This document shows positions 12,994 to 24,023 of a DNA stretch of 64,000 nucleotides, in pieces. The stretch comes from Parus major. Lineage: Eukaryota > Chordata > Aves > Passeriformes > Paridae. The notes under the pieces were generated by a model. The model had not been told where the DNA came from, made no database searches, and worked only from the letters and a program-made list of their open reading frames with translations. The stretch is taken from positions 29,755,565-29,819,564 of the forward strand of contig NC_031799.1 of the NCBI RefSeq assembly GCF_001522545.3, given 5' to 3'. The position numbers were made by a program, and so were the translations under genes. The first letter of the stretch is position 1; each line of letters begins with the position of its first letter.

Positions 12994-13040
12994 TAATGGA
13001 TATATATATATAAAACCTGGCCATGCAAACAATACATAAT
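12957..13040. repeat. 43-bp tandem duplication of LTR 3' end with (AT)n
   Basis: Immediately after the gap, an (AT)n run plus 'aaacctggccatgcaaac' and 'aatacataatgg' occurs twice with a 43-bp period (tail ends at 12,993 and 13,036). The second unit therefore repeats the LTR's terminal sequence outside the LTR. It could be real replication slippage at the AT run or an artefact of gap closing. Confidence 0.85.
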
Positions 13041-15204
13041 GGTTCTGTATTCACCTGTCAGCGGAAAGAAAAAAATATCACAAGAGTAATAACAACTATT
13101 TGTGTGTATATGTGTGTATAAGTCTTAAGATGTGTGTTTAAAATTTGTGTCTATGGGGAAATACAATAGAGCACAACCATAATGATTTCATGAATGATGA
13201 GTAATACACATTTTCATCTGATATGTAGTGCAATTTAATCTTTATTACCATTGTCAACATAATCAATACATAACTGTTGCAAGTAACATATAGAGAGACA
13301 GTCTTACTATAAAGAAACAAATTTTCATAACCACAGCAAGTTTGTTCCCATGCAGTGCAACTTCATTAAAGTATCCGTGCAGGAAGGAAAAACATAACAT
13401 TCAGGCAGCAAAACAGAGAGATTGTTCATTCCAAGATAAAACTTTCTTTACTTCAACTTGTCCATTTCCCCTAGAGTTTCTAATAACTTTGAGAAATCAA
13501 CCACATCATGTTGTGAAAGTCATTTATATTGTCTTAGCACACCTGTGAAATCTTGGCTTCCTGGAATTTTCAGAATTACATCAAAATTGAAATTGTGGTA
13601 CTACAAAAAAAGCATTTATAAAAATACTGAACAGCTTAAATAATAGTTGTACTTTTCCTATATTATGTGTACTATTAAGAAAAGTCTACTCAGACAACAA
13701 CCTATCAACCAAAACTCTATAATTATAAAATGGGAGACACTCAAGTTTTTATGGGTTTTTATGCATGTGCTCTGTGACTGTTATTTGGTATGATTCTTCT
13801 GTGAGGCCAGTTCTGGTCATCTTATTCAGATATTGGCTTGTACTCAGAGGTTATTACTGGGATTTCTGGTTCATCTTCTCTTCTGGAGAAAGGCAGTTTT
13901 GATATTTCCTTGTAAAAACAAAAAACATTGTGTAGTCTTTTACGTTTGCAGATCTTCAAGCACTTAATGAAGAACGTGATTTTCTTTATCTTCCCTTTTC
14001 CATCTAGGCAAAAGAACTAAACCTGGACTAGAACTTTTTCTCCCAAGCCCTTCTTCATGTCTCTTAATATCTGTGGCATTGAGATAGTGAAAATCTGAGT
14101 AAATTTCAGACCAATCGTCATAGTTTTTCCTATTTTTCATCTTTCCATAGGAAATGACTTCTTACAACAGCTTCTTGAGGTCTGCAGAATATCTTTGGTA
14201 GCATCATCATCAAAGATGTTGGTTTTTTGCCCCACTTAAAGTTGTAAAGAGAACTGTAAGAGCAAACCAACTTCTAAACTTTTGTATCTGTTAGAGTTCT
14301 TCACTAAGTCAAGAGTATCCTATCAGGTGGCTTGACTATTCTTAGTGAATAGGGTTGTAAAGGAGAATTTTAAGACCTACACAAAAAATCATCTGCATCA
14401 CTACAATACTGTCTTGTCTGTAAAATTATTTTTTTCTAAAATATTTTTCCAAAATATTCAATTTTTTTTGCCTTTGAAGGCAAAAGCAATCAACTTGTGA
14501 GTATTTGTGAGAAAGAATCCCTCCAAACAGAGTAATAACTAAGCTATGTATTGATTATTTCTTTAATGCTTTTAAGTTCAGAGGACAGATAGCTTTAAAT
14601 ATTAAGGGTACTTGGCATTTTTCTAGTTTGTTATGCAGTTCAATTGTCTGCACATATCAGTCATTTGTCTTGGGGTACCTCTGATTTTGATTTATACTCT
14701 GCTGACAGAACAAAATGACCTACTTAATTTTTTTTCTCCTCCATGTTTTTCATTACTAAGAGCACTTTTCCTCAACTGGAGTTCAACCTATATATTACTC
14801 AAGAGTACAGATTATTTCCCAAACTTAGGTAGGAATTTGCATTTATCCTTTAACTGTTTTGGCAGAGTAGTTGAGAGAAGGCTCTCAGCCAGGCAAAAGA
14901 AGTAGGACACAGTGATTGCATGGATGATTATGATTCGATTTATTGCAAATGCAGAACCCAAATATTATTGATGCAGTGTCTAAATAACAACTCTATTACA
15001 ATGCATTACAGTATAACTAAGTCATAGCCCCAAGCTGCAGTGAGATCATTTTGCTTTTTAAACTTCTCAGAGGAGTCTAGGTGTGGCTAGGTACACTTAG
15101 TCTCAGATTTGGTCAACAGTCTGTGTCTAAAGGGTTTGGCTAGAAACATACATGTTTGCACTCTTTGGCCTTGCAAAATTCACAGTTACCCAGCAACAAA
15201 ATCC

Positions 15205-15237
15205 ATATGTAGATAGTTTAGGACTTTATCTACATAT
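15205..15237. repeat. Small perfect inverted repeat
   Basis: ATATGTAGATA at 15,205-15,215 is the exact reverse complement of TATCTACATAT at 15,227-15,237, with an 11-nt loop. No poly-T tail marks it as a terminator, and function is unknown. Confidence 0.8.
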
Positions 15238-15907
15238 TTGACTGGATCTTAGTGCTTTTTAGTCAGACAACCAAAAGTAAGAAAGACATACCTGCTGAGG
15301 GGTGTGGAATCCACAGAGAAGCTGCTTGCAATATTGAGAAGTCAGTTTTCCCAGATATGCAGCAGCATCTTAAATCCTTACATAAGCACCAAAGTCAATT
15401 GCAAATATCTCTGTTCCCTCATCTCTGGAATACAGTTATGGAGCATACAGACAGCTCTCCCTACAAAACCCACTTGGTCTTCTTATCTTAGGACAAACCA
15501 TATTGCACCATCACAGAGAGCAATATGTGGGGGTCTGTGGAGGTGTGTGTGAGACACACATGAAGACACAATTATTTTTCACAGTTGTCCACATTAAGTT
15601 ATCTTCCAATTATTAAGTTACTTCCAATGATTTTGGATGCATACATTAGTAGCTAGATGACAGCCCTAGTCATATTGTGGCTATCAGGTAGCCACACAAG
15701 GAATAACATCTTGGACCCAATTATTCTTGTTGTTCCCCTCTAACTCAAGATATCCTATCTTTCAATGATAAACCAATATTTAAGCTGCTAAATCTGACAC
15801 TCAGGAGTTAGATACCCCAGGTTCAAATTTGCCTTTATAGGTCTTCTACACATACATATTTAGTGAGACTCTTTAACTGTAACACCCTTCACACCAGAGG
15901 ACTCTTA

Positions 15908-16050
15908 TCTTCAGTGTTTAAGACAGAGAATACTAAATAATAAAACCAGAGAAAATATATAAATAGATGCTCCATAGTGAGATGAAGCATCTGTTTATAT
16001 ATTTTCTCTGGTTTTATTATTTAGCCCTATGTCTGTCTTATTGAACACTA
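15908..16050. repeat. Long imperfect hairpin, 39-nt arms
   Basis: The arm at 15,933-15,971 and the arm at 15,986-16,024 are reverse complements over 39 nt with a single mismatch (a T/C difference). They enclose a 14-nt loop at 15,972-15,985. Complementarity resumes outside an internal bulge: 'agtgtttaagacaga' (from 15,913) on the left pairs imperfectly with 'tgtctgtcttattgaacac' (16,030-16,048) on the right. A transcript of either strand would form a stem of ~60 bp, of pre-miRNA size. It may also be a small palindromic (MITE-like) element or a product of template switching. No target duplication was established. Confidence 0.88.
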
Positions 16051-19000
16051 TTCAAACTATGTTTTAAAAGGCAGAATTTTTCATATGTTTTTTGTCTGTG
16101 CTATAAGTTCAACATAATCAGTGATTAGATCTTTTAAAGCATTCCTCTGAGAAACAGATCTGGCTGTAGGCATGTAGGCATAAGGAATCTAAAAGGCTAC
16201 TTAGGACACAAAAGAATATGTGTTGGTTGGTTGTTTTTATCCTACACTTACTTCTCTCTCCTCCTCACTTGAAATTTTGAAGTTTCAGTCTGTGGGAGCT
16301 GGCCCTTTGTAAGTTCTTACACTGCAACATTGACAGCTTAGCAGACTTCAGTGTAGGAGTAAAAGAGAACCTGCATTTTCTTACAATGTCAAGGTATAGT
16401 GGCAATGTTTGGAGTACAAGGAAGGAAACTATACATTTAGGCAAATGGGAATAGTGAAGAGACTGGACTGATTAAATTGTTCAGTCAATGTGAAATATTT
16501 TAAAGCAGGGAGTAGACATTTGCTCAATTTAATACTTGCATTTAGTTTATTAGGGATATTTTATTCTTTAATCTGAGCAATAACTATATCATTAACCACA
16601 TATGACAGAGAAAGCCTAGAGGAATAAAAATCTCAAATTTAAAAGTATTATGAATTAAATCTCTTATCTACCACATAGGGTGGGACTTTTTCAGAATTTT
16701 TAGATCTGTGTAAAACCACCTTATCTGCTGATCTTTGCAATTTGTTTATATCAGACTCTTATATTTCAAATTTTAAATATTGGAAGGTTACAATAGGTGT
16801 GAACTGGAAAATATAGCCTTCGAGTTCAATGAGGGATATCAAACAGCAATATTTTAGTAAGGGGGGCATTAATACAATTAACAGCAGTATCATTACAATA
16901 TGTAATGTTAGTTGAAACTCATATTGTCTATCTGGTATATTCTTCATTAATAAACTAAATATTTTAGAAATTTTTGGTCACTTAAGATAGGGACCAGATG
17001 CTTCCAAAAAGCCTAAGCTAGTACCAAAATATCTTTGATGTTCCAGAAGAAACAAATCCTTAAATGTGAGCACACCTGAAGAGGGATCTATTTTATTAGT
17101 AAAGCAAGCATTTTTATGGAGCTACCAGTGATAATCAACTGTGTCAAATTTGAACTAAGAGTAAGCTGCAGTTATTGAGACACAAGCTTCTGAAAAGTAA
17201 TGCTACGTAGACCTCACAGCCTTATCACAGAGTGAGTTGTGTCACCTCATAATGTGATATAGATGATTCTTGATTGAGTAGAAGCATGTAATGGAATTGA
17301 AGAGTTCTGCTGACACAAGAGCAGCCTTCAGGTGATTTATGAATGAGAGTAGAGCACTTCATTGAATTACAATCTTGGTATTCAGCTTTGGAAAGGGTTT
17401 TCAATATACATCATTATCGTCATCCTGGACTGGAGGGAGAGAGGAATTTAGAGAAGTGAAGAAAAGAGATAATAAAAGTTTTGAAATGGAAACATGCACA
17501 AGGAAATAAATTCAACTCAGATCTTAAAAAATAAGTTTATAATATTTGGATCTATGTAGAAGCTTGAAATTTGTAATCTTTGGACATAATTCTGTTTCCC
17601 CAAACCAAAACACTGGGTGTCTTATGACTGTTTAATGCTATGTATCATAATTAACTGACAAGTATTTTCCATTCAAAAAAGCTATTAATCCAAGTTTTCC
17701 TTAGCAACTATAATTTAAGACCACTAATGCAATAAACTAATTTTTCCCTGAAGATTCATTGGCTGAATAAAGAAGCAACTGTTCCCAGGAGTGCAGGGGA
17801 CTGTGTATGGAAAAACCCAATCATACTGAAAGCAGATTTTCCTTTTCCAATGTAACTTGTTTTTAGCAAAGTCTCATACATTCAAGAAATGTATTCATGG
17901 GGCTGGTACACAGAAGCAAGTGAAAGCTATGAGACTGCATCTCATTTCCTCTCTTGTGTATGCATTTATGCTGCCTGTGCAGGGTTCAAGGCCTCTGAGT
18001 CAGTTGGATCCCAGCCCACCTATGTGCACAGATTTCCTCACAAATGAAGGCCTGTGAAAGTGTCCATGCAGCGAGTCCATGATCCTGCCACAGTAAAAGT
18101 CAGAGCACATCCAACATTCAAGAGAGCTCAAGAAGTCAGAGTGGCCCTTGGCTTTAAAAATACAGGATTAGCTGTAGAGAACTGATGTGGTACAGACATT
18201 GTGTAACCCCTTCTGAAACTTCCCTAGAACACGCCAATTATTTGGTCCTGAATTATTCAGTTGTACACAACTATCACTAAATATTTGATATATTCAGCTA
18301 TCAATGTGGCTCACCAAGCTCTACTCATGTATTATGAATATCATGCAAGAACATGAACAGGTAATAACAGAGTCATTTTGAATAGGCAAGGAACAACAAG
18401 TAGAGGCAGTATTGTTTGCCTTACAGAGAATGAGTCAGGTACATGTTCCTCACAGGGCTGTTCTGTGAGAAAGTTCAGACATAAAAGAGAAACAAGTTAG
18501 GAGTGTTGCTAGACGCAGCTGTGCAAAACAACAAGTTGTACTAATTCCCTTTCTGAGGTACAGTTCTGTCTCAGATTCTTTCAGCATCAAGGGCATGGAT
18601 TTTCTTCTAGCACTGAGTGATTCTGCTGACACAAGGGTGGTGTGCCAACAAATGAATATCAATTTGCAAAGGTGAATTTTAGCTTAATTCCTACTTGTCT
18701 AGTTACATGTTATCAAGAGTGGTTTTTTTTGTTTTTCATCTATAACAGTTTACATTTTTGTGGTGATGGCATGTCACAATGAGCAAGTGAGGGCACAGCC
18801 TTGAAAACCACTATTAATGTAAATTTCATCGTGAATATTATATGAACTCTCTGTCTTATCTCAGCATGAAATCAAACAGGTTGCATTATCACCTGGTCTG
18901 TCTTTTAAGACAGAACACATTACATAGAAGACTTGAGAAAAGCAGTACCATGGGAGCAAAAGGAAATTTGCTTTTACAGATTCGGGGCCTGCTGTCATTA

Positions 19001-19414
19001 CTTGTGTAATTTGAGGCTTTATGACATAAACAGGTTTCTGTTGACCTTAGTACAGCACTGAAAGAATCAGAAAAAGGAAGAGATAAACAAGAAAACTTAC
19101 AGATATGAGGTGGGAAACCACCATGAGACAAAACCTGAAGAAAATATAATACTACACCTAATGCTTAAAATCACAAAATTTTTTTATAAGTTAGCAGTGG
19201 TAGACCAGCAAGATCTGATCATCAGCTATATAAAACAGACAGATTTTCACCACTGGCTTCATAGTGAATACAATGAGGGTTATCAAACTTTAAAGATACA
19301 CTCATTTTAAAAATAAATAAATAAAATAAGCAGAAGAGGGTCATAATAATTCAAGGAGGAAGATCTTGAAGAGCTGATATATGCAGCATACTGTCAAAGA
19401 AGTTGCTACAAAAA

Positions 19415-19520
19415 TCACAGAATCTTTGAGTGTCTGAGATGGTGCAGCAGTTCTGAAGATCTATTCGCCCAACAACTTCTCAGAGCAGGGTTAGCACAGC
19501 TTTGGCCATAGGCACACACA
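19415..19520 (-). mobile_element. Short old CR1 3'-end fragment
   Basis: ATCACAGAATCTTTGAG near 19,417 followed by 'ctcagagcagggttagca' resembles the inverted CR1 3' UTR. It is diverged and short. Confidence 0.5.
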
Positions 19521-19654
19521 TGAGATACTACATCAAGCCAAAAATACAGCTAACAAATTATTTGTAACATAACCAGAAATAATTATGAAAAGATAAAAAA
19601 GTTTCCTTCATGTGCTAAAACATACAATTTGAAATATGTTTATATATACCCTAC

Positions 19655-19702
19655 GTAGAATCATGGAATTGAAAATAATAGGAATAAAGGACCCTTCCCC
19701 CA
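19655..19702 (-). mobile_element. Possible CR1 3' terminus stub next to an LTR
   Basis: TAGAATCATGGAATTG at about 19,659 followed by 'aaaggaccctt' resembles the inverted last ~40 bp of CR1. The ERVL LTR starts directly after it. I could not find the remainder of the CR1 beyond the LTR. Confidence 0.4.
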
Positions 19703-20294
19703 TGTATTGATTTTGGCTAGGGTAGATTTAATTTTCTTCACAGTGGGTGGTATGGGGCTGTGTTTTGGATTTGTGCTGAACACAAGAGTTGGTAATATAG
19801 AGATGTTTTTGCTATTGCTGAGCAGAGCTTACAGAGCCAAGGCCTTTTCTACTTCTTTTACTGACAGGCCAGTGAGGGGACTGGGGGTCCATGGGAGGTT
19901 GGGAAGGGACACAAACGAGACAAGTGACCCAAACTGACCAAAGGGATATTCCAGACCATCCAACATCATGCTCAGTGTAAAAGGTGAGGGGAAGAAGGAG
20001 GAAGGTGGGGAATTTGAAGTGATGAGGCTTTTCTTCCCAAGTGACCATAACACATGATGAGGCTCTGCTCTCCTGGAGATAGCTGAACACCTGCCAGCTC
20101 ATTGGTAGTGGTGAATGAATTGCTTGTTTAGTTTTGCTTCTGTTCACAGCTATAATCTCAGAATCAAACTGCCTTCATCTCAACCCATGAGTTTTCTATC
20201 TTTTAGACTTCCATTCTCTCCTTGATCCTGTTGGCAAGGCAGTGAGTGAGCAGCTGCAAAGGGTTTGGTTGCTGGCTGGAATTAAACTGTGACA
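19703..20294 (+). mobile_element. ERVL-type solo LTR
   Basis: The sequence opens with TGTATTGATTTTGGCTAG and has the order of a common avian ERVL LTR: 'atggggctgtgttttgg', 'ttgctgagcagagctta', 'gaccaaagggatattcc', a TATA-less core around 'atcatgctcagtgtaaaag', then 'gctgaacacctgcc', 'ctcaacccatgagttttct', and an end at 'ttaaactgtgaca'. The length is ~592 bp. The tetranucleotide CCCA lies directly outside both ends (19,699-19,702 and 20,295-20,298), which suggests a target duplication. No ERVL internal sequence or second LTR was seen, so it is a solo LTR. The TATA box expected near 'cagtgtaaaa' is mutated. Confidence 0.85.
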
Positions 20295-21556
20295 CCCATA
20301 AAATCTGTGAGAAATATTTACAGTTGAAATAATCTGATTTTTTCTTTGGAATTTTTCTATAGGAGCTTGGAAAAGAACTGGTCTAACTGCCCAAGACCTC
20401 TCATGAAGATAGACAACATTTTATTTTTTTAATCCCATGTTGTACCAGCTTAGTGTTACTTTTCAAGTCAACATAGAGGCAAAATACAATTCCAAGGATG
20501 TCCTCTCTGACACATTAGAGTTTTGTCCAGCACAGTTCCAGTCTCCCCTGCCAGCAGAAAAATAAGTGTTTTAAAGGCATTCAAGCCTGGAAGAGTCTGG
20601 AGTTGGTTTTCTGAGGATTTGTTATTATAGTATGGGTTTTTTTGTCTTAGCATTCTTCTTTTTTTTTTTTTCCCCCAGTAGATGCAGAGTGAGGGAACCT
20701 GCCAGCATACAATCCAAAAATGTTATTGAATTTTTAAAGGTCTTTAATCAAACTGATCAGTTTGGATATATTAAGTCAGAAGATTTACCATGTGGAACTG
20801 GAGAGAGATCAAGAAGTCAGCAAAAACTTGTTTTAATTTGAGCCCACAGTGGATAATTAGAGTGATGTGTATTTCATCTTATATACACCACATGTGAGTA
20901 AATATCTGATCCCATCTTTCTAACCTTGTTAAACTCAGTACTATAAAATAAAATGAAGGACTTGGTAATTGCATTTTCAAAAGTATACCTAGAGGCCACA
21001 AACTCATATGGATTTCTTAATTTCTTGTTCTTAACACTAAAATGGGACATGGAGCTTTAAAGCCCAGCAGGGCTGCTGTGTAGTTTAAGGGAGGAAATGA
21101 ATTCTGAGAGCAGTGACCTAATAAGATGCCACTTTTCTAACTCTCTTTCCAGTGTTCTTCACAAAAGGGGATATTCTCAGAAGCTCTCTGAATAATGAGA
21201 AATGAATATTCTAAAGCATATACCAAAACAACTAAACGCGTGAAACAGGTTCTGTGGAACTGTTCTCCTGCAGTACTTACCTCTGCCCTATTAGACATCA
21301 TTAACAGTGCTCTAGGGATAAAGATGTCATCTTTTTTGTTGCCTGAGAGGTTTGTTTTTTAAACCTTAAGATGGAGCTGTTAACAAAAACAGGGCTCTTA
21401 ACACTAGTATCTTCACTCTCCTCTATTTAATTTTTCATGCTTGGAAGTTCATCCTGCAACTTCTTCTTCCACATTGCCTCTTTAAATTTTGTGTGATCCT
21501 GCTGCTAAATTCCCTAGTTGTAAAAGTTTCCAGTTTGGTAGAGCAGCATATTGCAC
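20295..21556. other. Unassigned intergenic DNA
   Basis: AT-rich; contains the candidate EF-hand-like exon at 20,679-20,841. Otherwise no gene or repeat was recognised. Confidence 0.5.
20679..20841 (+). pseudogene. Candidate orphan exon with EF-hand-like sequence
   Basis: A strong polypyrimidine tract (T-run then CCCCCAG) ends at 20,678, which is a good 3' splice site. It is followed by a frame open to 20,841. The translation contains 'FLKVFNQTDQFGYIKSEDL'. This has the spacing of a degenerate EF-hand: hydrophobic helix, a loop with G at position 6 and I at 8, Asp at 3 and 12, but Gln in place of Asp at position 1. Such a loop would bind calcium poorly. No partner exon was found in this window. 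The frame ends in TGA without a clear 5' splice site, so it is either a last exon, a dead exon or chance. Confidence 0.25.
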
Positions 21557-22366
21557 TGTCTTGGGGTGATTAGTCTACTCCCTGACCATCTTCTCTATGC
21601 CCAGAAATGGTTGCTGTAGCTTTAAGGTGGGTCTAGAGGGCAGAGGGAGCCTTGGGGCTTTTCAGCAGGTTATTTTAAAAGCCTCATCCCCAGGCATCCA
21701 GGCACAGCACAGACCATGGGATTTTTGCTTAGCTGGCTTTTATTAGCTTAGGCAAGAAGGGTTTTTATCCTTTCCCTGGCCTTGGAGAGGCTGCAGCAGC
21801 AATCCTCCAGCAGCATTTTTCAAAGTCAACTGGACGGCTTGGTTTTTGTCCAAGATCAGAGAGAATGACTAGCAGGAGAAGGATCAGCTGGAAAGGTGAA
21901 GGGCTGCTCTGTTTTGGTGCCAGACCTCAGAAAAGCCAAACCGGAGAGAGAAAGCCCATCTGCTTCATCTGCTGTGAAGAGGGGACCAACATCAGAGATT
22001 CACCAGGTTCCACCTGGTTTTGCCCAAACTGCTGTGTGAACCTTATGTTTTGGTTTTTTTCTTTGAGACATTTTTTCTCACCACCATGTTGCCAGCCATT
22101 GTGGTTTTTTTTTTATTTCTTTGGTATTTTGGGGATTTTTGTTCTGGTTGTGGATTGGGGAGTGGGGGCGTGGAGGGGTGTGGGAATAAGGTCTGATTGT
22201 TCACTATCTAGCATTTATTTACCCTTTTTTTTTCCCCTGTGCAGTGTGGGCACTCGGTTTGTCAATAAAAGGTGTTTTTTTCACGTTCGTCCACTAATAC
22301 TTTGTTTTAACAGGAAACACACATTCCGGAGTGTTTTTCTCCTAAAATTGTCTCTAAATTGAGACA
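21557..22366 (+). mobile_element. ERV LTR, family A, plus-strand copy
   Basis: It starts TGTCTTGGGG and ends TTGAGACA, short inverted termini typical of LTRs. It is homologous over its whole length, inverted, to 26,090-26,906. Shared blocks include 'cagaaatggttg', 'cttggccttggagaggctgc'-like sequence, 'ccaagatcagagagaa', 'accaacatcagagattcacc' and 'tgtgggcactc'. A polyadenylation signal AATAAA lies at about 22,264, with a GT-rich stretch after it. About 810 bp long. The flanks do not give a convincing target duplication. The 165-codon open frame inside (21,865-22,362) is not conserved in the other copy and is not a gene. Confidence 0.82.
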
Positions 22367-22487
22367 CACTCTCTCATGGTATAGAAGGTGAAATCACTGC
22401 CAATGAATGCTGATTCTGATCATGTAAATGGATAGAATTTAAGCAAAGTAGTAGAGAATCTTGCTTTGCTTCTTGCTTTATTGAAGT

Positions 22488-23505
22488 TGTATTGGATATG
22501 TGTAGCCATGGTTTGATAGTAGGGGTGCTACAGGGGTGGCTTCTGAGAGAAGCTGCCAGAAAATTCTTCCATGTCTGGCAGAGTAAAACCCTGATGGCTC
22601 CAAGACAGACCCACTCCTGCCCAAGGCTGGATGTACTGGATATGATGGTGATAGTGCCTCTGTGCTAATATTTAAGAAGAATAAAATGTTATTATGCAGA
22701 TGTAATTGTGGACAGAGAATAGCAAAGTGAGAATTTATGATTGAAACAACTCTGCAGGCACCAAGAGCAGTGCAAAAGGAGGGACCAGGGGTGCTCCAGG
22801 CTGAGCCAGAGCTCAGATTCCCCTGCAGCCTGTGGTGCAGCCCATGGTGAGGCAGCCGTGCTCCTGCAGCCATGGAGGTCCAGAGAGATCCACCTGCAGC
22901 CTGTGCAGGAGACCCACCCTGGAACAGGTGGATGCCTGAGACAAGTGTGGTCAGGGGCCCCTGGGAGGCCCATGCTGGAGCAGGTTGAGCCTGAGGGACA
23001 CATGGAAGGACACAGGCACCTCATGGAAGAGCAACCCATGTTGGAAGAGTTGGGAGAGAACTGTTGTCCGTGGGACTGACTCACATTGGAAAAGTTTGTG
23101 GAGAAGTGTCTGCCATGGGAAGGAGTTCATATGGGAGCAAGGGAAGGACTCCTTTCCTCTGAGCAGTGGGAGAAACAGCATGTGAAGGAGTGACCATAAC
23201 CCCCATTCCTTATCTCCTTGTGGCACTGCAGGGCAGGAGGGAGAGCTGGGAAGGAGGAAGGGCTTGGGGGAAGGTCTTTTCAAGCTCTTATTTAGTTTCT
23301 TGTTATCCTGCTCTGCTTTTGTTAGTAATGAGTTCAAGTAATATCTCTAATTTCTTTCTGTTTTGCCTGTGACAATATTTGGTGAGTGATGTCTCTGTGT
23401 CCTTACCTCAATGTTACATTTTCCCTCCCCTGTCCAGCCATGGAGAGGGATGATGTAGCTGTTTTGGTGGGTATCTGGCACCCAGCCCAGAGTCACCTCA
23501 CTACA
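22488..23505 (-). mobile_element. ERV LTR copy 2, ~1 kb family (TguLTR5-like), complete solo LTR
   Basis: On the minus strand it runs from TGTAGTGAGGTGAC (5' end at 23,505) to 'tatccaataca' (3' end at 22,488), about 1,018 bp. Flanks are GAAGT (22,483-22,487) and GAAAT (23,506-23,510), a 4/5 match that fits an ERVL-type 5-bp target duplication. 22,854-23,504 is nearly identical, inverted, to copy 1. Its 3' terminal ~30 bp, however, differs clearly from the tail after the gap in copy 1. It contains no coding sequence; the minus-strand frames of 128-131 codons are shared by descent, not by selection. Confidence 0.88.
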
Positions 23506-23991
23506 GAAATCTAGGATCTTATGCTTTAGGTCCAATTTTTCCACTGTCTGGCACATCAGTGTCTAACTACTTAAAATGAAAAGACAGACACAGTTAATGT
23601 AAATCAAATGATCTTATCAAAACTACCAATACTATATTTTGTATATGACTCTACAGCTTTCAAATGTTAATGATGGTAAAACAGAGAGGCACAGGTGGAT
23701 GAAGAAAATTCAGTCAAGAAATAATTTATAAGAACAAGATTTGGTCACCTCATCTGCAGATGATTTTTCTGATTACAAAGATCACATTAAGACAAGATTT
23801 ACAGGCTCACTGGCCGCAGAGTTTTATGAAGACCCTCATACCTCTACAACTATAGCTGTGCTGAGACTAAAATATACAGATGGACAAGAGATATACAGTC
23901 ATCCAGAGGTCCTGTAGGGAATTATATCCTAAGGATTATTCCTTCCATGTAAATTATTCCCAATTACTTTTCCCAGACAACATCACAAAAA

Positions 23992-24023
<32 letters not shown>

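Larger units (their letters stand above)
13041..19414. other. Unassigned AT-rich intergenic DNA
   Basis: Over 6 kb without a supported gene. All open frames are 90 codons or fewer. It includes two inverted repeats listed separately (15,205-15,237 and 15,908-16,050). The stretch at about 14,890-15,570 is slightly different in texture, with TTTATTGCAAATGCAGAA near 14,938, and could be an old LTR, but I could not define its ends. Confidence 0.5.

Noticed and set aside
12356..13054. Several 148-223-codon frames spanning the gap
   Set aside because: They exist only because Ns contain no stop codons.
14890..15570. Possible old LTR (TTTATTGCAAATGCAGAA and nearby motifs)
   Set aside because: No termini, no second copy in the window and no target duplication; not strong enough to list as an element.
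21865..22362. 165-codon plus-strand frame
   Set aside because: It is inside LTR family A and is not conserved in the second copy at 26.1-26.9 kb.
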